Positions 37,661-47,301 of a DNA stretch of 64,000 bases are shown in pieces. Below the pieces are notes generated by a model. The model did no database searches. It was not told the origin of the DNA and was given only the letters and a program-made list of their open reading frames with translations. Location of the stretch: positions 62,001-126,000 of the forward strand of contig CAVQJI010000020.1 in the NCBI GenBank assembly GCA_963712715.1, given 5' to 3'. This DNA comes from JAFEDN01 sp963712715 (GTDB taxonomy: Bacteria; Pseudomonadota; Gammaproteobacteria; Coxiellales; Coxiellaceae). How positions within the stretch are numbered: the first letter of the stretch is position 1; each line of letters opens with the position of its first letter. The position numbers and the translations under genes are program-made.

Positions 37661-40141
37661 TTACAGGAATGAAGCCACAGTCTGGGAGCATGTCAGATCA
37701 TTTTCCAGCGTGTCTCTAACCTGATGCAATACCGTCGCATAAGGTTCGCTCGTTCTGAATAAATGTGATTGCCTGATTTCGTTGATGAGTGAATGCTCTG
37801 AATGGGGAGTATTTACGAGCCTTTTCGCCAAAACTATCGCTTCCTTAGTCCGATCGGGATTATTCCTAAACCAGGACAATAAATTTTTCGGTTTATTCTG
37901 GTTATTAATATACTCATAAACTAAACGCAGAGCTTCAGATCTTTTATGATAATTTAATAAACGTACACACGTGTCCGCCTTTAAAAGGAAAAGAATAAAA
38001 CCGTTTTGGTCATTATAAGCAATATTCTTTTCATTTACATTTTCATTCAACAGTTTTAATACTGTCATCAGTAATACAGGCCTTTCTCCCCTGTTATGCA
38101 ACGGCGCCAACTCCCCTTCAGAATTTTTTACCTTAAGCTTATCACCCAATTTTAGATTACGATCTACATGGATGCAAAAGGACCTTATCATGTCAGAGGT
38201 CAAATGGAATCCCACGTGTGAAGGAATATTCCCCGATAAGATATAAGCGCTATCCACAAGAGCTTTCACCCCATAAAAAAATTCGGGAACCTGCTGGATC
38301 ATGGATGGTTTCATATGGTCCAGGAAGTTTATCACTATTTCAAAGAAGGTCCGGGGATTGCTTCCTGGGCTGTACACCGGTTGAGTTACCAATATGGTCA
38401 TGAAATCATAGGCATTTTTAACAGGAAGTTGACCTTGAAGAATCTTTGCCTCAAAGGGTTCAAAACCTGAATTATTGCGAATGGCTTTCAGCGCAATTAA
38501 TGCGAACCTTAACAGCTCATATTCATACAGGAAACCGCACATTGTAGTAAAAGCATTCCTCACTTCGTTGATAAATGCTTCTATCTGGTTAATGACCGAC
38601 TCTTGACCAAGCTGTACTTCCTGTGCATAACCGTTAATAATATCAAATAGTACACTTGGTAACGGGAGGACAACCGGCAGAATTCTTGATATGAGATCTT
38701 TTCGTGTTAGTGATCCGCAAATTTTTTCTTCAATTAAAAAATCGGTCAATCGGGATTTTTCATCATTGACACTCCAGGGAAAATGAACCGGATAACCATA
38801 ATCTCTATATGGGTTATGACCATACGACCTCACCGCAGAATTCGGAAGATATGGTCTTGCAATATCCAAATTCGGTCTTATCTTATCAAATATCCCCTCC
38901 AGCTTACTGTCTGCTGAATAATCACCTAATGCTTCTAATAGCTGAAGGCTCCAATTCCTTTGTATACTATTCTCCGGCAAAAAGGTGAATCGTAATTCTC
39001 CTTTTTCGTCCTGCAATGCCGTAACAGGGAAACGAGGACCGAATTGCTCAAAAGGAAACATAACTTTTTTTGGGGTTGAATTCTGCGTGAGTGCGTCTTT
39101 GTTCATTGCTATGATATATGAACTCTCATAGAAAGCTCTTACTTTTTGAAAAAATTCGGAAATCGCTCTAATTTGACCCAAACTAAGCAAATCAAAATTA
39201 TGCAATATAAGTTCCAATAACGTCATTGGAGCATTCTGGTTAGAGCGAAAAACCGGCTGAGTAACCAGTACCGCCAGAAAGTCTAAGGGATTGTTTATTG
39301 GGAATTGATTTACCACAAGCTCATTTTTTTTCATTGGTTCAAAAGCTGAATCTTGACGATTACGGATGGATGAGATTGCACTATAAGCCTCATGCGTGAA
39401 AAGCTCAACATTAGAAGCTAATCCTTTATTTTTACTCAAAGTTGATCCATAGCTATCGATAAAGGATTTTATTGCATTGACAACCTCAACCCGTTTAGGA
39501 GTACTTTCTCCAATATCTATATAATCACTAATAAGGTTAATGATGTCTGTTGGCAAATTCAAAATATTCGCCAGATGCGGCAGAAATAATGATATCGCCG
39601 ATAAATGCTTTTGTTTTAATGGACTGTAAAATTCATTTTCAACCAGGGACTGGGTAAGAGTCTGATTACGGGCCCATGGAAAATAGGGGGAAACTTTAAA
39701 ATCTTTAGAATCATCTCCGCACAATAGCTGGACCCAGGAGTTAAGCTCTGCGGAGTTACCCGAAGAATCCATTACCGAATATTCCAAAATTATCTGTTCT
39801 AAATCCTTCGGAATACCCAGTAATTCAAGAATGGCAGGAATATCCTGTTTCAGCGCGGCATTTCTAAATTCAATGATATATTTCCTAAGTTCCTCTTTTT
39901 CCCCGTTCATGTTGCTCAACGGTTCCCAGCTTACAACATTTTTTCCCCATTTGTAGTCTGCCAATGAATCCAGGAGCTTTAGATCAAGAGCCCTTTTTGT
40001 ATCGTCAACGACTGGAAAACGTAATTCCGCCCCCTTTATTTCGCGTGGGACCATTGAAGAAGTTTGACCGTTAATTTGCTCAAAAGCCAGGAGAGTTGTT
40101 TTTTTTGGCGTTAAATAATTTAAGTTAATCTCATGTTTCAT
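37661..40141 (-). CDS. Array paralog unit E, intact 826-residue modular protein
   Basis: This is the most complete member of the array, with no recognised family. The alpha module at the N-terminus (TPKKTTLLAFEQINGQ ... KGAELRFPVVDD ... LLDSLADY) recurs in the middle as TPKKVMFPFEQFGPRF ... KGELRFTFLPEN ... LLEALGDY. Each is followed by a gamma module of about 190 residues. Three short helices (LGIPKDLEQIILEYS, LNLPTDIINLISDYI, LPSVLFDIINGYA) share the pattern L/IPxxLxxxIxxY. There is no signal peptide or transmembrane segment. An AAGG site lies 9 nt before the ATG, and a strong promoter is upstream. Effector or F-box-like adaptor roles are only guesses. Confidence 0.78.
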   Translation of the reverse strand: MKHEINLNYLTPKKTTLLAFEQINGQTSSMVPREIKGAELRFPVVDDTKRALDLKLLDSLADYKWGKNVVSWEPLSNMNGEKEELRKYIIEFRNAALKQDIPAILELLGIPKDLEQIILEYSVMDSSGNSAELNSWVQLLCGDDSKDFKVSPYFPWARNQTLTQSLVENEFYSPLKQKHLSAISLFLPHLANILNLPTDIINLISDYIDIGESTPKRVEVVNAIKSFIDSYGSTLSKNKGLASNVELFTHEAYSAISSIRNRQDSAFEPMKKNELVVNQFPINNPLDFLAVLVTQPVFRSNQNAPMTLLELILHNFDLLSLGQIRAISEFFQKVRAFYESSYIIAMNKDALTQNSTPKKVMFPFEQFGPRFPVTALQDEKGELRFTFLPENSIQRNWSLQLLEALGDYSADSKLEGIFDKIRPNLDIARPYLPNSAVRSYGHNPYRDYGYPVHFPWSVNDEKSRLTDFLIEEKICGSLTRKDLISRILPVVLPLPSVLFDIINGYAQEVQLGQESVINQIEAFINEVRNAFTTMCGFLYEYELLRFALIALKAIRNNSGFEPFEAKILQGQLPVKNAYDFMTILVTQPVYSPGSNPRTFFEIVINFLDHMKPSMIQQVPEFFYGVKALVDSAYILSGNIPSHVGFHLTSDMIRSFCIHVDRNLKLGDKLKVKNSEGELAPLHNRGERPVLLMTVLKLLNENVNEKNIAYNDQNGFILFLLKADTCVRLLNYHKRSEALRLVYEYINNQNKPKNLLSWFRNNPDRTKEAIVLAKRLVNTPHSEHSLINEIRQSHLFRTSEPYATVLHQVRDTLENDLTCSQTVASFL

Positions 40142-40198
40142 CTGTTTATACCTTATCTAATTGTCAAGTTTAAGTAAATTAAATTCATTGCGGTGTGA

Positions 40199-40227
40199 AC
40201 TATACATTTTTAAAAGAAGAAAGTCAA
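40199..40227 (-). promoter_or_regulatory. Promoter of unit E (class 1)
   Basis: On the minus strand TTGACT (40227-40222), 17 bp, TATAGT (40204-40199). It is close to the sigma-70 consensus, with a leader of about 55 nt before the ATG. Confidence 0.7.
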
Positions 40228-40362
40228 GATACAAAGATTATCTTACGTTCTAAATAAATCAAATATTACAATATATAGCGGGAAAGTATGATTTTTTTTC
40301 CAGGAAATTACAACTATAATACTTAGTTCGATTAGTTAGAAAATTTTAGCAGGGAGGCTAAT

Positions 40363-40704
40363 ATGACCATTCGATCTGTGACCCATTTTAACGATATTTT
40401 AAGGGAATGGCAATCCCCCGCCATGATTCCCGTGGTACTGCAACTCCTGAACGAAGAATTGAATTACCTGGAAGGGCGGCACAAGGACAGTTCGTCCATA
40501 TCCAGACTCAATATTCATGCGTATCAGCGTCTTTATCGACTTTGGGAAAAGGACAACACCCTTAACCAAAAGCAAAAGGGCTGGGTGGAGGAAATGGGCG
40601 GATACCTCAATATTTTAAATCAGACTGTTTTTAGTAGCCCATTTAAAAATAATCCAGATTCTGCAAACCAGACTGAAAAAAGCTCTTTTGAATTAAAAAT
40701 CTAA
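40363..40704 (+). CDS. Small hypothetical protein
   Basis: This 113-residue soluble protein is not recognised. It appears mostly helical, with a charged central region (LNEELNYLEGRHKDSSS) and an aromatic pattern around YQRLYRLWEKDN. It has a strong AGGGAGG ribosome site 5 nt before the ATG and a possible TATAAT at 40315-40320, so it is likely expressed. Its last 4 bp overlap the end of the convergent otsA gene. No link to the glucan island or to the array can be shown. Confidence 0.6.
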   Translation: MTIRSVTHFNDILREWQSPAMIPVVLQLLNEELNYLEGRHKDSSSISRLNIHAYQRLYRLWEKDNTLNQKQKGWVEEMGGYLNILNQTVFSSPFKNNPDSANQTEKSSFELKI

Positions 40705-42884
40705 GAAGAATGTCTAATAATATTCTGCAGAAAAATATGGGCGCCCTGAGTTGAAGGCAGATGATATTTGGCAAATAAATTAGGGGCGCCCACATGAATT
40801 CCAATATTCTGTTTCGGGTATAGTTTATACATTTCTTCGTCACTATCATCATTTCCAAAAGTGATCAGAGCATCTTTGTTATTGATACCCAGTTCCCGGC
40901 CTATTTTCTCTAACACATAACTTTTAGTGGCTAACAAATGGCGAATTTCCAGTTTATTATTTTCGGTATAAATGATAAAAGGAGTATTCTCAAGAAGCTG
41001 TCCCAATAAAGCGGATAAATCTTTAGATTTTTCTTTAGCCAAAAGTAGATCAGACTGCCAATAATGCCAAACTATTGAAAATTGTTTCCGTTCTATATAC
41101 GAACCAGGCAAATGTTGAGCGTAGGTTTGCAATAAGTGCAAAACATCTTTTTCGATAGATTGAAATTCTTCCAAATTAAAAAATGAATGCCAATTATTTA
41201 TGTCTTTATTCATTTGAATTAAAGCGCCATTTTCCGAAACTAAATTTAATCGCAGGCCGTTGAAAGCAGAATCGCAAAAATTCCTGGTTTTGTCAGTCAT
41301 TAAAGTGACTTCAATATTTTTTTTCCGGGATAATTCTTTTAATAATTGATGGAATTCATCATGAGGTATTATTGTATTATCAGAACCCAGAAAGATAAAA
41401 CAACGATCGGCGGAAAAAATTTCATTAATTAATTGAGATTGCAAATGGTCACTTAATGGCTGGGAATGTTTATGATTTTTTTCAACAATTTCTTCCCAGC
41501 TTTTAATAAACGTACTTTTCCACACGAGATTGGTATGCTCCACGATTCTCTTACGTAAAACTGTCATACGTTCGCCACGCTCCGATGCAGGCATGGTAAC
41601 ACCCTTATGAATAGTTTCTGCAAAGCTATCCACATCATACGGATTTACCAGCAGGGCTTCTCCCATTTCTGAAGCTGCACCCGTCATTTCACTCAGTATT
41701 AATACTCCGTCATTGTCATCCCGCGCAGCGACGTATTCTTTGGCGACCAAATTAAGCCCGTCACGAAGAGGTGTGACTAAAGCGATACTGGCGATTTTAT
41801 AAAAATTTATAATTTCATCTTTAGAAAAAGAACGGTAAAAATACTGAATAGGAATGTAACCTGGAAAGCCATATTCCCCGTTGATTTGACCTACAATCCT
41901 TTCCACTTCCTGACGTAACTGACAATAACTTTTTAGTTCCATTCGGGTAGGAACACTGATTTGAATAAAGGTCACTTTACCGATGTATTCCGGGTACCGC
42001 TTTAAAAATTCTCTAAAAGCAATTAATCGCTCAGCAATACCTTTGGTATAATCCAGTCGATCAATTCCTAAAATAACCTTACGATCACCTATTTGATCAT
42101 AAAGGGACTTAACTTCTTTATTTAATTTTATACCTTCGGATTTGTTGGGTATCATCCTGACATCAACACCTAACGGATTGGCGACCACTTTAATTCGCCT
42201 TCCCTCATGAAGAATTTCATCAATGTGGCTATGGTTTCCTAATATACGGTTAACACAATTTAAAAAATGACGTACATAATCGTAGGTGTGAAAACCAATA
42301 ATATCCGCCCCCAATAATCCGCGAAGAATTTCGCTACGTGATGATAAAATTCGAAATAAATCCGCTGAGGGAAATGGAATATGATGAAAATAGGCAATGG
42401 ATAAATCCGGATTCCCGTGTCTTAATAAAGCGGGAAGTAACATCAATTGATAATCATGCACCCAAATTTGATCGCCAGGTCGCACAATCTCTAATATTTT
42501 TTGGGAAAATTTTTGATTAACTGATTCGTAAGATTTCCAGTCGTCGTTATTATAATGCATTTTATCTGGAAAATAGTGAAATAAAGGCCAAATCACATTA
42601 TTACAAGTGCCTTTATAAAAAGAGTCATACTCTTTTTTGCGAATATTAACTGGAATTAACCGCTCTTTTTCTAACTGGTTTTTTAAAACCGTAAAATCTT
42701 CTTCCGAAGGATTAATTCCCGCATGACCCACCCATAAAACTTCGTCAGCCTTGTGGATTTCCCCAAGACCGGCAACCAGCCCCCCCGAGCTTGTATTTAA
42801 TTTAAAACCTTTAGTTTTTAATTTTACGCAGGTTACAGGTAATCGATTTGACACTAATATTAAACGTCCATGTTGATTACCCAT
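40701..42884 (-). CDS. otsA: Trehalose-6-phosphate synthase fused to an inactive phosphatase-like domain
   Basis: Residues 1 to about 470 form a GT20 trehalose-6-phosphate synthase: SNRLPV, SSGGLVAGL, WVGHAG, VHDYQLMLLP, HIPFPS, LGIDRLDYTKGI and PLRDGLNLVAKE are all present. It joins UDP-glucose and glucose 6-phosphate. From about 490 onward the fold matches a trehalose phosphatase (HAD). Motif I reads FLGSDNTI instead of FLDYDGTL, so the nucleophile Asp is Gly500; the GNDDSDEEM motif is kept. The second domain is therefore probably structural or regulatory, and OtsB (56769-57611) supplies the phosphatase. A GGAGGAG site precedes the ATG. It is the last gene of the minus-strand island. Confidence 0.92.
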   Translation of the reverse strand: MGNQHGRLILVSNRLPVTCVKLKTKGFKLNTSSGGLVAGLGEIHKADEVLWVGHAGINPSEEDFTVLKNQLEKERLIPVNIRKKEYDSFYKGTCNNVIWPLFHYFPDKMHYNNDDWKSYESVNQKFSQKILEIVRPGDQIWVHDYQLMLLPALLRHGNPDLSIAYFHHIPFPSADLFRILSSRSEILRGLLGADIIGFHTYDYVRHFLNCVNRILGNHSHIDEILHEGRRIKVVANPLGVDVRMIPNKSEGIKLNKEVKSLYDQIGDRKVILGIDRLDYTKGIAERLIAFREFLKRYPEYIGKVTFIQISVPTRMELKSYCQLRQEVERIVGQINGEYGFPGYIPIQYFYRSFSKDEIINFYKIASIALVTPLRDGLNLVAKEYVAARDDNDGVLILSEMTGAASEMGEALLVNPYDVDSFAETIHKGVTMPASERGERMTVLRKRIVEHTNLVWKSTFIKSWEEIVEKNHKHSQPLSDHLQSQLINEIFSADRCFIFLGSDNTIIPHDEFHQLLKELSRKKNIEVTLMTDKTRNFCDSAFNGLRLNLVSENGALIQMNKDINNWHSFFNLEEFQSIEKDVLHLLQTYAQHLPGSYIERKQFSIVWHYWQSDLLLAKEKSKDLSALLGQLLENTPFIIYTENNKLEIRHLLATKSYVLEKIGRELGINNKDALITFGNDDSDEEMYKLYPKQNIGIHVGAPNLFAKYHLPSTQGAHIFLQNIIRHSS

Positions 42885-42947
42885 TGACTTTCATCTCCTC
42901 CAAAACTATTTAAATTATAGTAGTGCTTTCCTGTTACATCCAATCTT

Positions 42948-44966
42948 CTATTGGTATTCCGGAAAGTTATTTTCATTTTTAACAATAGGAATGATTTGGA
43001 AAATATGCGCTGGTGACTTATTTGGATTAAGTTCTACATAATTCTTTTTTCCGTGCCAAATGTATTTTTCATCCGATAATAAATCATGGACAGAGTAATT
43101 CTCATTTTCATCAATTCCTAATTCTGAAACGGATAGATTAGTCATTCCCGAATGGGTATGATGCGGATTCAGGTTAACCACCACCAAAATAACATTTTTC
43201 TTGTCAGGAGTACTTTTACTATAAGCGATCAACTCTTCATTCTCTATTGGATGAAATATTAAACTGAGATTATCCTGCAGGGCGGGATTATTTTTACGAA
43301 TAACATTAATTTTTTTAATGATTTCGTAAATACTCAAAGGTTGATTTAAATCCCATTCCTTAAGCTGGTATTTCTCAGAATCCAGGTATTCTTCGCTGCC
43401 TGGTTCTCTATTGGCTGAAAAACAGAGCTCGTATGCCGGGCCGTAAATACCATAATTGGAAGCCAAAGTGGCCGCTAAAACCACGCGAATAATAAATCCT
43501 GGACGATTTCCCGCCTGCAAAAATTCATGAAGAATATCAGGAGTATTCGGCCAAAAATTAGGGCGAAAATATTCATGTACCTGTGTTTTGGTTAATTCCG
43601 TTAAATATTGGATTATTTCTGCTTTATTATTGCGCCAGGTAAAATAAGTATAAGACTGACTGAAACCGATTTTAGCTAAATAATACATGATACTTGGCCG
43701 TGTAAACGCTTCAGATAAAAAAATGACATCGGGATACAAATATCTGACTTCGCTGATCAACCATTGCCAAAAAATAAATGGCTTGGTATGTGGATTATCA
43801 ACCCGGAAAATTTTCACTCCCTGTTTTATCCAAAAAAAGACTGTGTTCTTCCAGTTTATCCATAAATTTTTCCAATCTTCTGTTTGAAAATAAATAGGAT
43901 AAATATCCTGATATTTTTTAGGGGGATTTTCAGCATATTGTATGGAACCGTCAGGGCGTTTTTTAAACCATTGAGAATTTTCCTTGACAACTGGGTGATC
44001 GGGTGTACATTGCAATGCAAGGTCTAACGCAATCTCTAAATTTACTTCGTTCGCTTTAGAAATTAGTTGCTTAAAATCCTCCATAGTGCCCAATAAAGGA
44101 TTAATGTCGGTGTGGCCACCTTCTTCAGATCCTATTCCCCATGGACTTCCTGGCTCATCAGGTTGTGCGACAGGAGCATTATTTTTGCCCTTTCTATAAG
44201 TTTTACCAATAGGATGAATGGGAGGGAGATACAATACGTCGAAACCCATGTTGGAAATGTAGGGCAAATGTCTAATAAGATCTTGAATGGTCCCATGTTG
44301 CTGGTTTTTTCCTAAAGAGCGCGGAAATAATTCATACCAGCTGCTAAAGCGGGATTTAATTCTTTCGACAACGATTGGTAATTGCTTCGGATACTCAGTG
44401 AGATTTTCAGTATCTGGATACTTATTCATTAATTGTAATAATTCATCACTTAGAGCACAATCAAAAGCCTGTTTGGTATCTGAAACTTCGCCCAAACGAT
44501 GATAGAAATAAAGTAATGCTTGGGAATCTGCAGAATTAGCTCTTGAAGATGCCGATTTGATGAGCTCGGCGCCGACACGCAGTTCTAATGATATATCCTG
44601 ATGAGCTTCCTGCCAGCGCACTAAATTCCTGCGCCATGAGGAAAAGTAATTGATCCAGCTCACTATAGTATAATAATAATAACTTAATTCAGTGACGGTG
44701 AAACTCGCTTCCCAAAGATCATTACCTAATGCACGAAACTCCGTAGACTGCCAATCTGTTGCCTTTGCAGAGCGAAAATTAAGCGAAGCCCCCAATTCAT
44801 CATGCCCTTCAGCAAAAATTTTTGCCTGGACAACGATCACATCGTTAATACAGCGTTTAATCGGAATATTGCCACAATCGATTTCAGGATTAACATTCTC
44901 AATAATAATTCGCTGATGCCCAAATTTATTGTCCTTATCCGTGATATTAATGAGTTCTTTAAACAT
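42948..44966 (-). CDS. glgE: Alpha-1,4-glucan:maltose-1-phosphate maltosyltransferase
   Basis: This 672-residue GH13_3 enzyme adds maltose from maltose 1-phosphate to the end of an alpha-1,4-glucan. It has the N-terminal beta domain, then VLYLPPIHPIG and SPWGIGSEEGGHTDINPLLG. The nucleophile is Asp390 in FRVDNPHTKP and the acid Glu419 in FLSEAFTRP; these residues are 29 apart, as in Streptomyces GlgE. It lies 16 bp after treY in the same direction, with AGGA before the ATG. Together with the TreS-maltokinase fusion and GlgB it completes the GlgE pathway from trehalose to branched glucan. Confidence 0.95.
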   Translation of the reverse strand: MFKELINITDKDNKFGHQRIIIENVNPEIDCGNIPIKRCINDVIVVQAKIFAEGHDELGASLNFRSAKATDWQSTEFRALGNDLWEASFTVTELSYYYYTIVSWINYFSSWRRNLVRWQEAHQDISLELRVGAELIKSASSRANSADSQALLYFYHRLGEVSDTKQAFDCALSDELLQLMNKYPDTENLTEYPKQLPIVVERIKSRFSSWYELFPRSLGKNQQHGTIQDLIRHLPYISNMGFDVLYLPPIHPIGKTYRKGKNNAPVAQPDEPGSPWGIGSEEGGHTDINPLLGTMEDFKQLISKANEVNLEIALDLALQCTPDHPVVKENSQWFKKRPDGSIQYAENPPKKYQDIYPIYFQTEDWKNLWINWKNTVFFWIKQGVKIFRVDNPHTKPFIFWQWLISEVRYLYPDVIFLSEAFTRPSIMYYLAKIGFSQSYTYFTWRNNKAEIIQYLTELTKTQVHEYFRPNFWPNTPDILHEFLQAGNRPGFIIRVVLAATLASNYGIYGPAYELCFSANREPGSEEYLDSEKYQLKEWDLNQPLSIYEIIKKINVIRKNNPALQDNLSLIFHPIENEELIAYSKSTPDKKNVILVVVNLNPHHTHSGMTNLSVSELGIDENENYSVHDLLSDEKYIWHGKKNYVELNPNKSPAHIFQIIPIVKNENNFPEYQ

Positions 44967-44982
44967 AATAAATTCATCCTAA

Positions 44983-47301
44983 TTAATTAATGGAAGATCC
45001 AAAAAGTAATCCCACTGGAAAATTACAAAATATTTTTTGAACCGATAATTGATTTAGTTTATTTTTTATTTCTGAATAAATAACTTCGTTAGTTAAAATA
45101 TTTTTCCAGCGTAAAGGGCTTTTAATAGGTAAAATCAGTACTGTTTTATTCAAGGTATTGGCACTAAAAGGCATAACTAATGATTGAGTAATTTGGGTAA
45201 TAAAACGGGGAATAATAATTATTACCCAATTATTCTGATAATATCGGCAAAAACTAAAAATATTTTTTTTAAATACACCTTTCACTTTTATAGGGATATA
45301 ATTACCATACTGAAATAGTGCTATTTCTTCGTTCCTGAAGCGTAAACTATGATAAGCAAGAAATAACTTTATGCGGCCGTCAGACCAATTATTGCAGATA
45401 TTCCTGATTAGATCAGAAGAAATTTCCGTTAATGAAGCAATGTTACTGATGGCTTTATCAAAACTAACTGGATCACGGTTATCGGGATCTACCAATTTTA
45501 AATTCCATAACTCAGTTCCTTGATAAAAGTCCGGGATTCCCGGCGCGGTAACTTTAATCAATAATTGACTTAGCGAATTTAAGGCCCCATAAAATGCGAT
45601 TTTTCTCTGAAATTGAAGGAAAGATTTTAGAAAAGGTTTGAAGATAAGTAAAGAATTGATAAAAGTTACCAAAGATGATTCATAAACTTTATTGGGTTGT
45701 TTCCATGAAGTATAGATTTTAGCTTCTCTGGATGCTTTAACCATATAGTTTTTGAACCTTGTGATAGATATTGGCCACGCGCCTAAAAGGTTTTGAAATA
45801 AAAAAATCTCAATATTTAGATCTGGAATGTAGCTATTAAACATTTTTACTTTTAGCGGCGTTATTAATTTATCCCAGAGAGTTAAGTGGTTAATCCATTC
45901 TTCTGGAATTTCTGATAATACATTGATTATCATTCTTATATCTTCACTCCGTTTAGTATCATGTGTCGAGGTCGCATTTAAAGAATAGGGTGAGAAACGA
46001 CATCTATTTTGTAAAAATAAATGAAAATAAGATATATTTCCATAATTTTTTGTCATGCCAGGATCGCTGCCCACCTCATTGACAGAAACTAACGGATTAT
46101 AAATATAGCAGGTGGTATCTTCAAATCCTTTCGCCATAATAGGGCCGGTATATTGTTGCCATTGCATGATCCATTTTAGGCAATGTGGTTTAAAGCGTTT
46201 TTTACTCATGAGTAAAATTTTCTTTACAATATTGAATTGTGATGTGTACTTACCCCTTAATTTTTTTTTGGTAATAGATAATGCTTGATTTAAATAAATT
46301 TTGTCATTCTTGTTGATATGCGCAGAATTAATATATGTACGATAAACCGGAAGAGAAGCAGATATCTCTTCTATTATCCGTTGATATATTTTTCGCTTTG
46401 AAATTTTTAAAGGATTTATAAGTTTCACTATTTTAAATATAGAATGAGCCAGTAGCTCTGTTTCAAATTTAAATAATTCCCGGATGACCCGTTTTTTACA
46501 TAGGTAACGCATTTCTAACCATGAATGTTTAATACCAGTAAATGCGTGATAATGTTTTACTAATTTAAAATACCCTTGTTTATCTACAAATATAGAATTA
46601 ATCATATTAAGAAAATCATACCCGGTCGTTCCATTAATCTTCCATTGCGCTGGTATTATTTCATCAGCTGCTAATATTTTTTCTGCAATAATATAAAATT
46701 CTTTATTCAAAATTTTCCTGGCATCAGACTGAATTTTTTTAAAATAATTGGCAGGATTATATAACCCATCAATATGGTCAATACGTAACCCATAAATTAT
46801 GTTTTCTTTTAATAACTTCCACACTAATTTATGTACGGCTTCAAAAACATTTTTATTTTCAATTTTAAGGCATACTAATTCATTGATATCGAAAAATCGA
46901 CGATAAGTAAATTGTTTATTATTAATAAAATTTACATCAAAAAAATCTTTGTATGGAGATTTTTTTAATTTTAATAAAAAATCTTCCCACCATTTGTTTT
47001 CTTTAGAAGTAGACATATGATTGGGAACAAAATCCATAAGTAAAAACATATTGTTTTTTTGTAAAATATTAGCAAAATTTTTTAATTGATTAAAATTCGT
47101 GATCTTAAGATTAAGAGAATTGTGATTAGTTACGTCATATCCATGTTTACTTTCAGGTGAGCTTTTCGTTAGTGGTGAAGCATATATATCCGAAATACCC
47201 AAATTTTTTAAATACGATATAAGCCTTGTAGCTTTTTTTAAAGGAAAATCAGCGTTTAGTTGTAAACGATAAGTCGCTATGGGCATATGGGAATCAGACA
47301 C
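44983..47301 (-). CDS. treY: Maltooligosyl trehalose synthase
   Basis: This 772-residue GH13 enzyme converts the reducing-end maltose unit of a maltooligosaccharide into a trehalose linkage. It shows the TreY start IATYRLQLNADFPLKKA, IYASPL, HGYDVTNH, LMDFVPNHM, LRIDHIDGLYNP (catalytic Asp), AEKILAADE and SLNATSTHDTKRSED, and ends in PDFYQGTELWNLKLVDPDNRDPV. Start is either the GTG at 47301 or an ATG at 47286. It overlaps the GH57 gene by 8 bp. Its partner TreZ is at 61493-63343 on the other strand. Codons are visibly A/T-rich. Confidence 0.93.
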   Translation of the reverse strand: MSDSHMPIATYRLQLNADFPLKKATRLISYLKNLGISDIYASPLTKSSPESKHGYDVTNHNSLNLKITNFNQLKNFANILQKNNMFLLMDFVPNHMSTSKENKWWEDFLLKLKKSPYKDFFDVNFINNKQFTYRRFFDINELVCLKIENKNVFEAVHKLVWKLLKENIIYGLRIDHIDGLYNPANYFKKIQSDARKILNKEFYIIAEKILAADEIIPAQWKINGTTGYDFLNMINSIFVDKQGYFKLVKHYHAFTGIKHSWLEMRYLCKKRVIRELFKFETELLAHSIFKIVKLINPLKISKRKIYQRIIEEISASLPVYRTYINSAHINKNDKIYLNQALSITKKKLRGKYTSQFNIVKKILLMSKKRFKPHCLKWIMQWQQYTGPIMAKGFEDTTCYIYNPLVSVNEVGSDPGMTKNYGNISYFHLFLQNRCRFSPYSLNATSTHDTKRSEDIRMIINVLSEIPEEWINHLTLWDKLITPLKVKMFNSYIPDLNIEIFLFQNLLGAWPISITRFKNYMVKASREAKIYTSWKQPNKVYESSLVTFINSLLIFKPFLKSFLQFQRKIAFYGALNSLSQLLIKVTAPGIPDFYQGTELWNLKLVDPDNRDPVSFDKAISNIASLTEISSDLIRNICNNWSDGRIKLFLAYHSLRFRNEEIALFQYGNYIPIKVKGVFKKNIFSFCRYYQNNWVIIIIPRFITQITQSLVMPFSANTLNKTVLILPIKSPLRWKNILTNEVIYSEIKNKLNQLSVQKIFCNFPVGLLFGSSIN

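Noticed and set aside
26438..40141. Ankyrin, leucine-rich or pentapeptide repeat proteins as the array product
   Set aside because: The internal repeats are few and about 190 residues long; no short periodic consensus of those families is seen.
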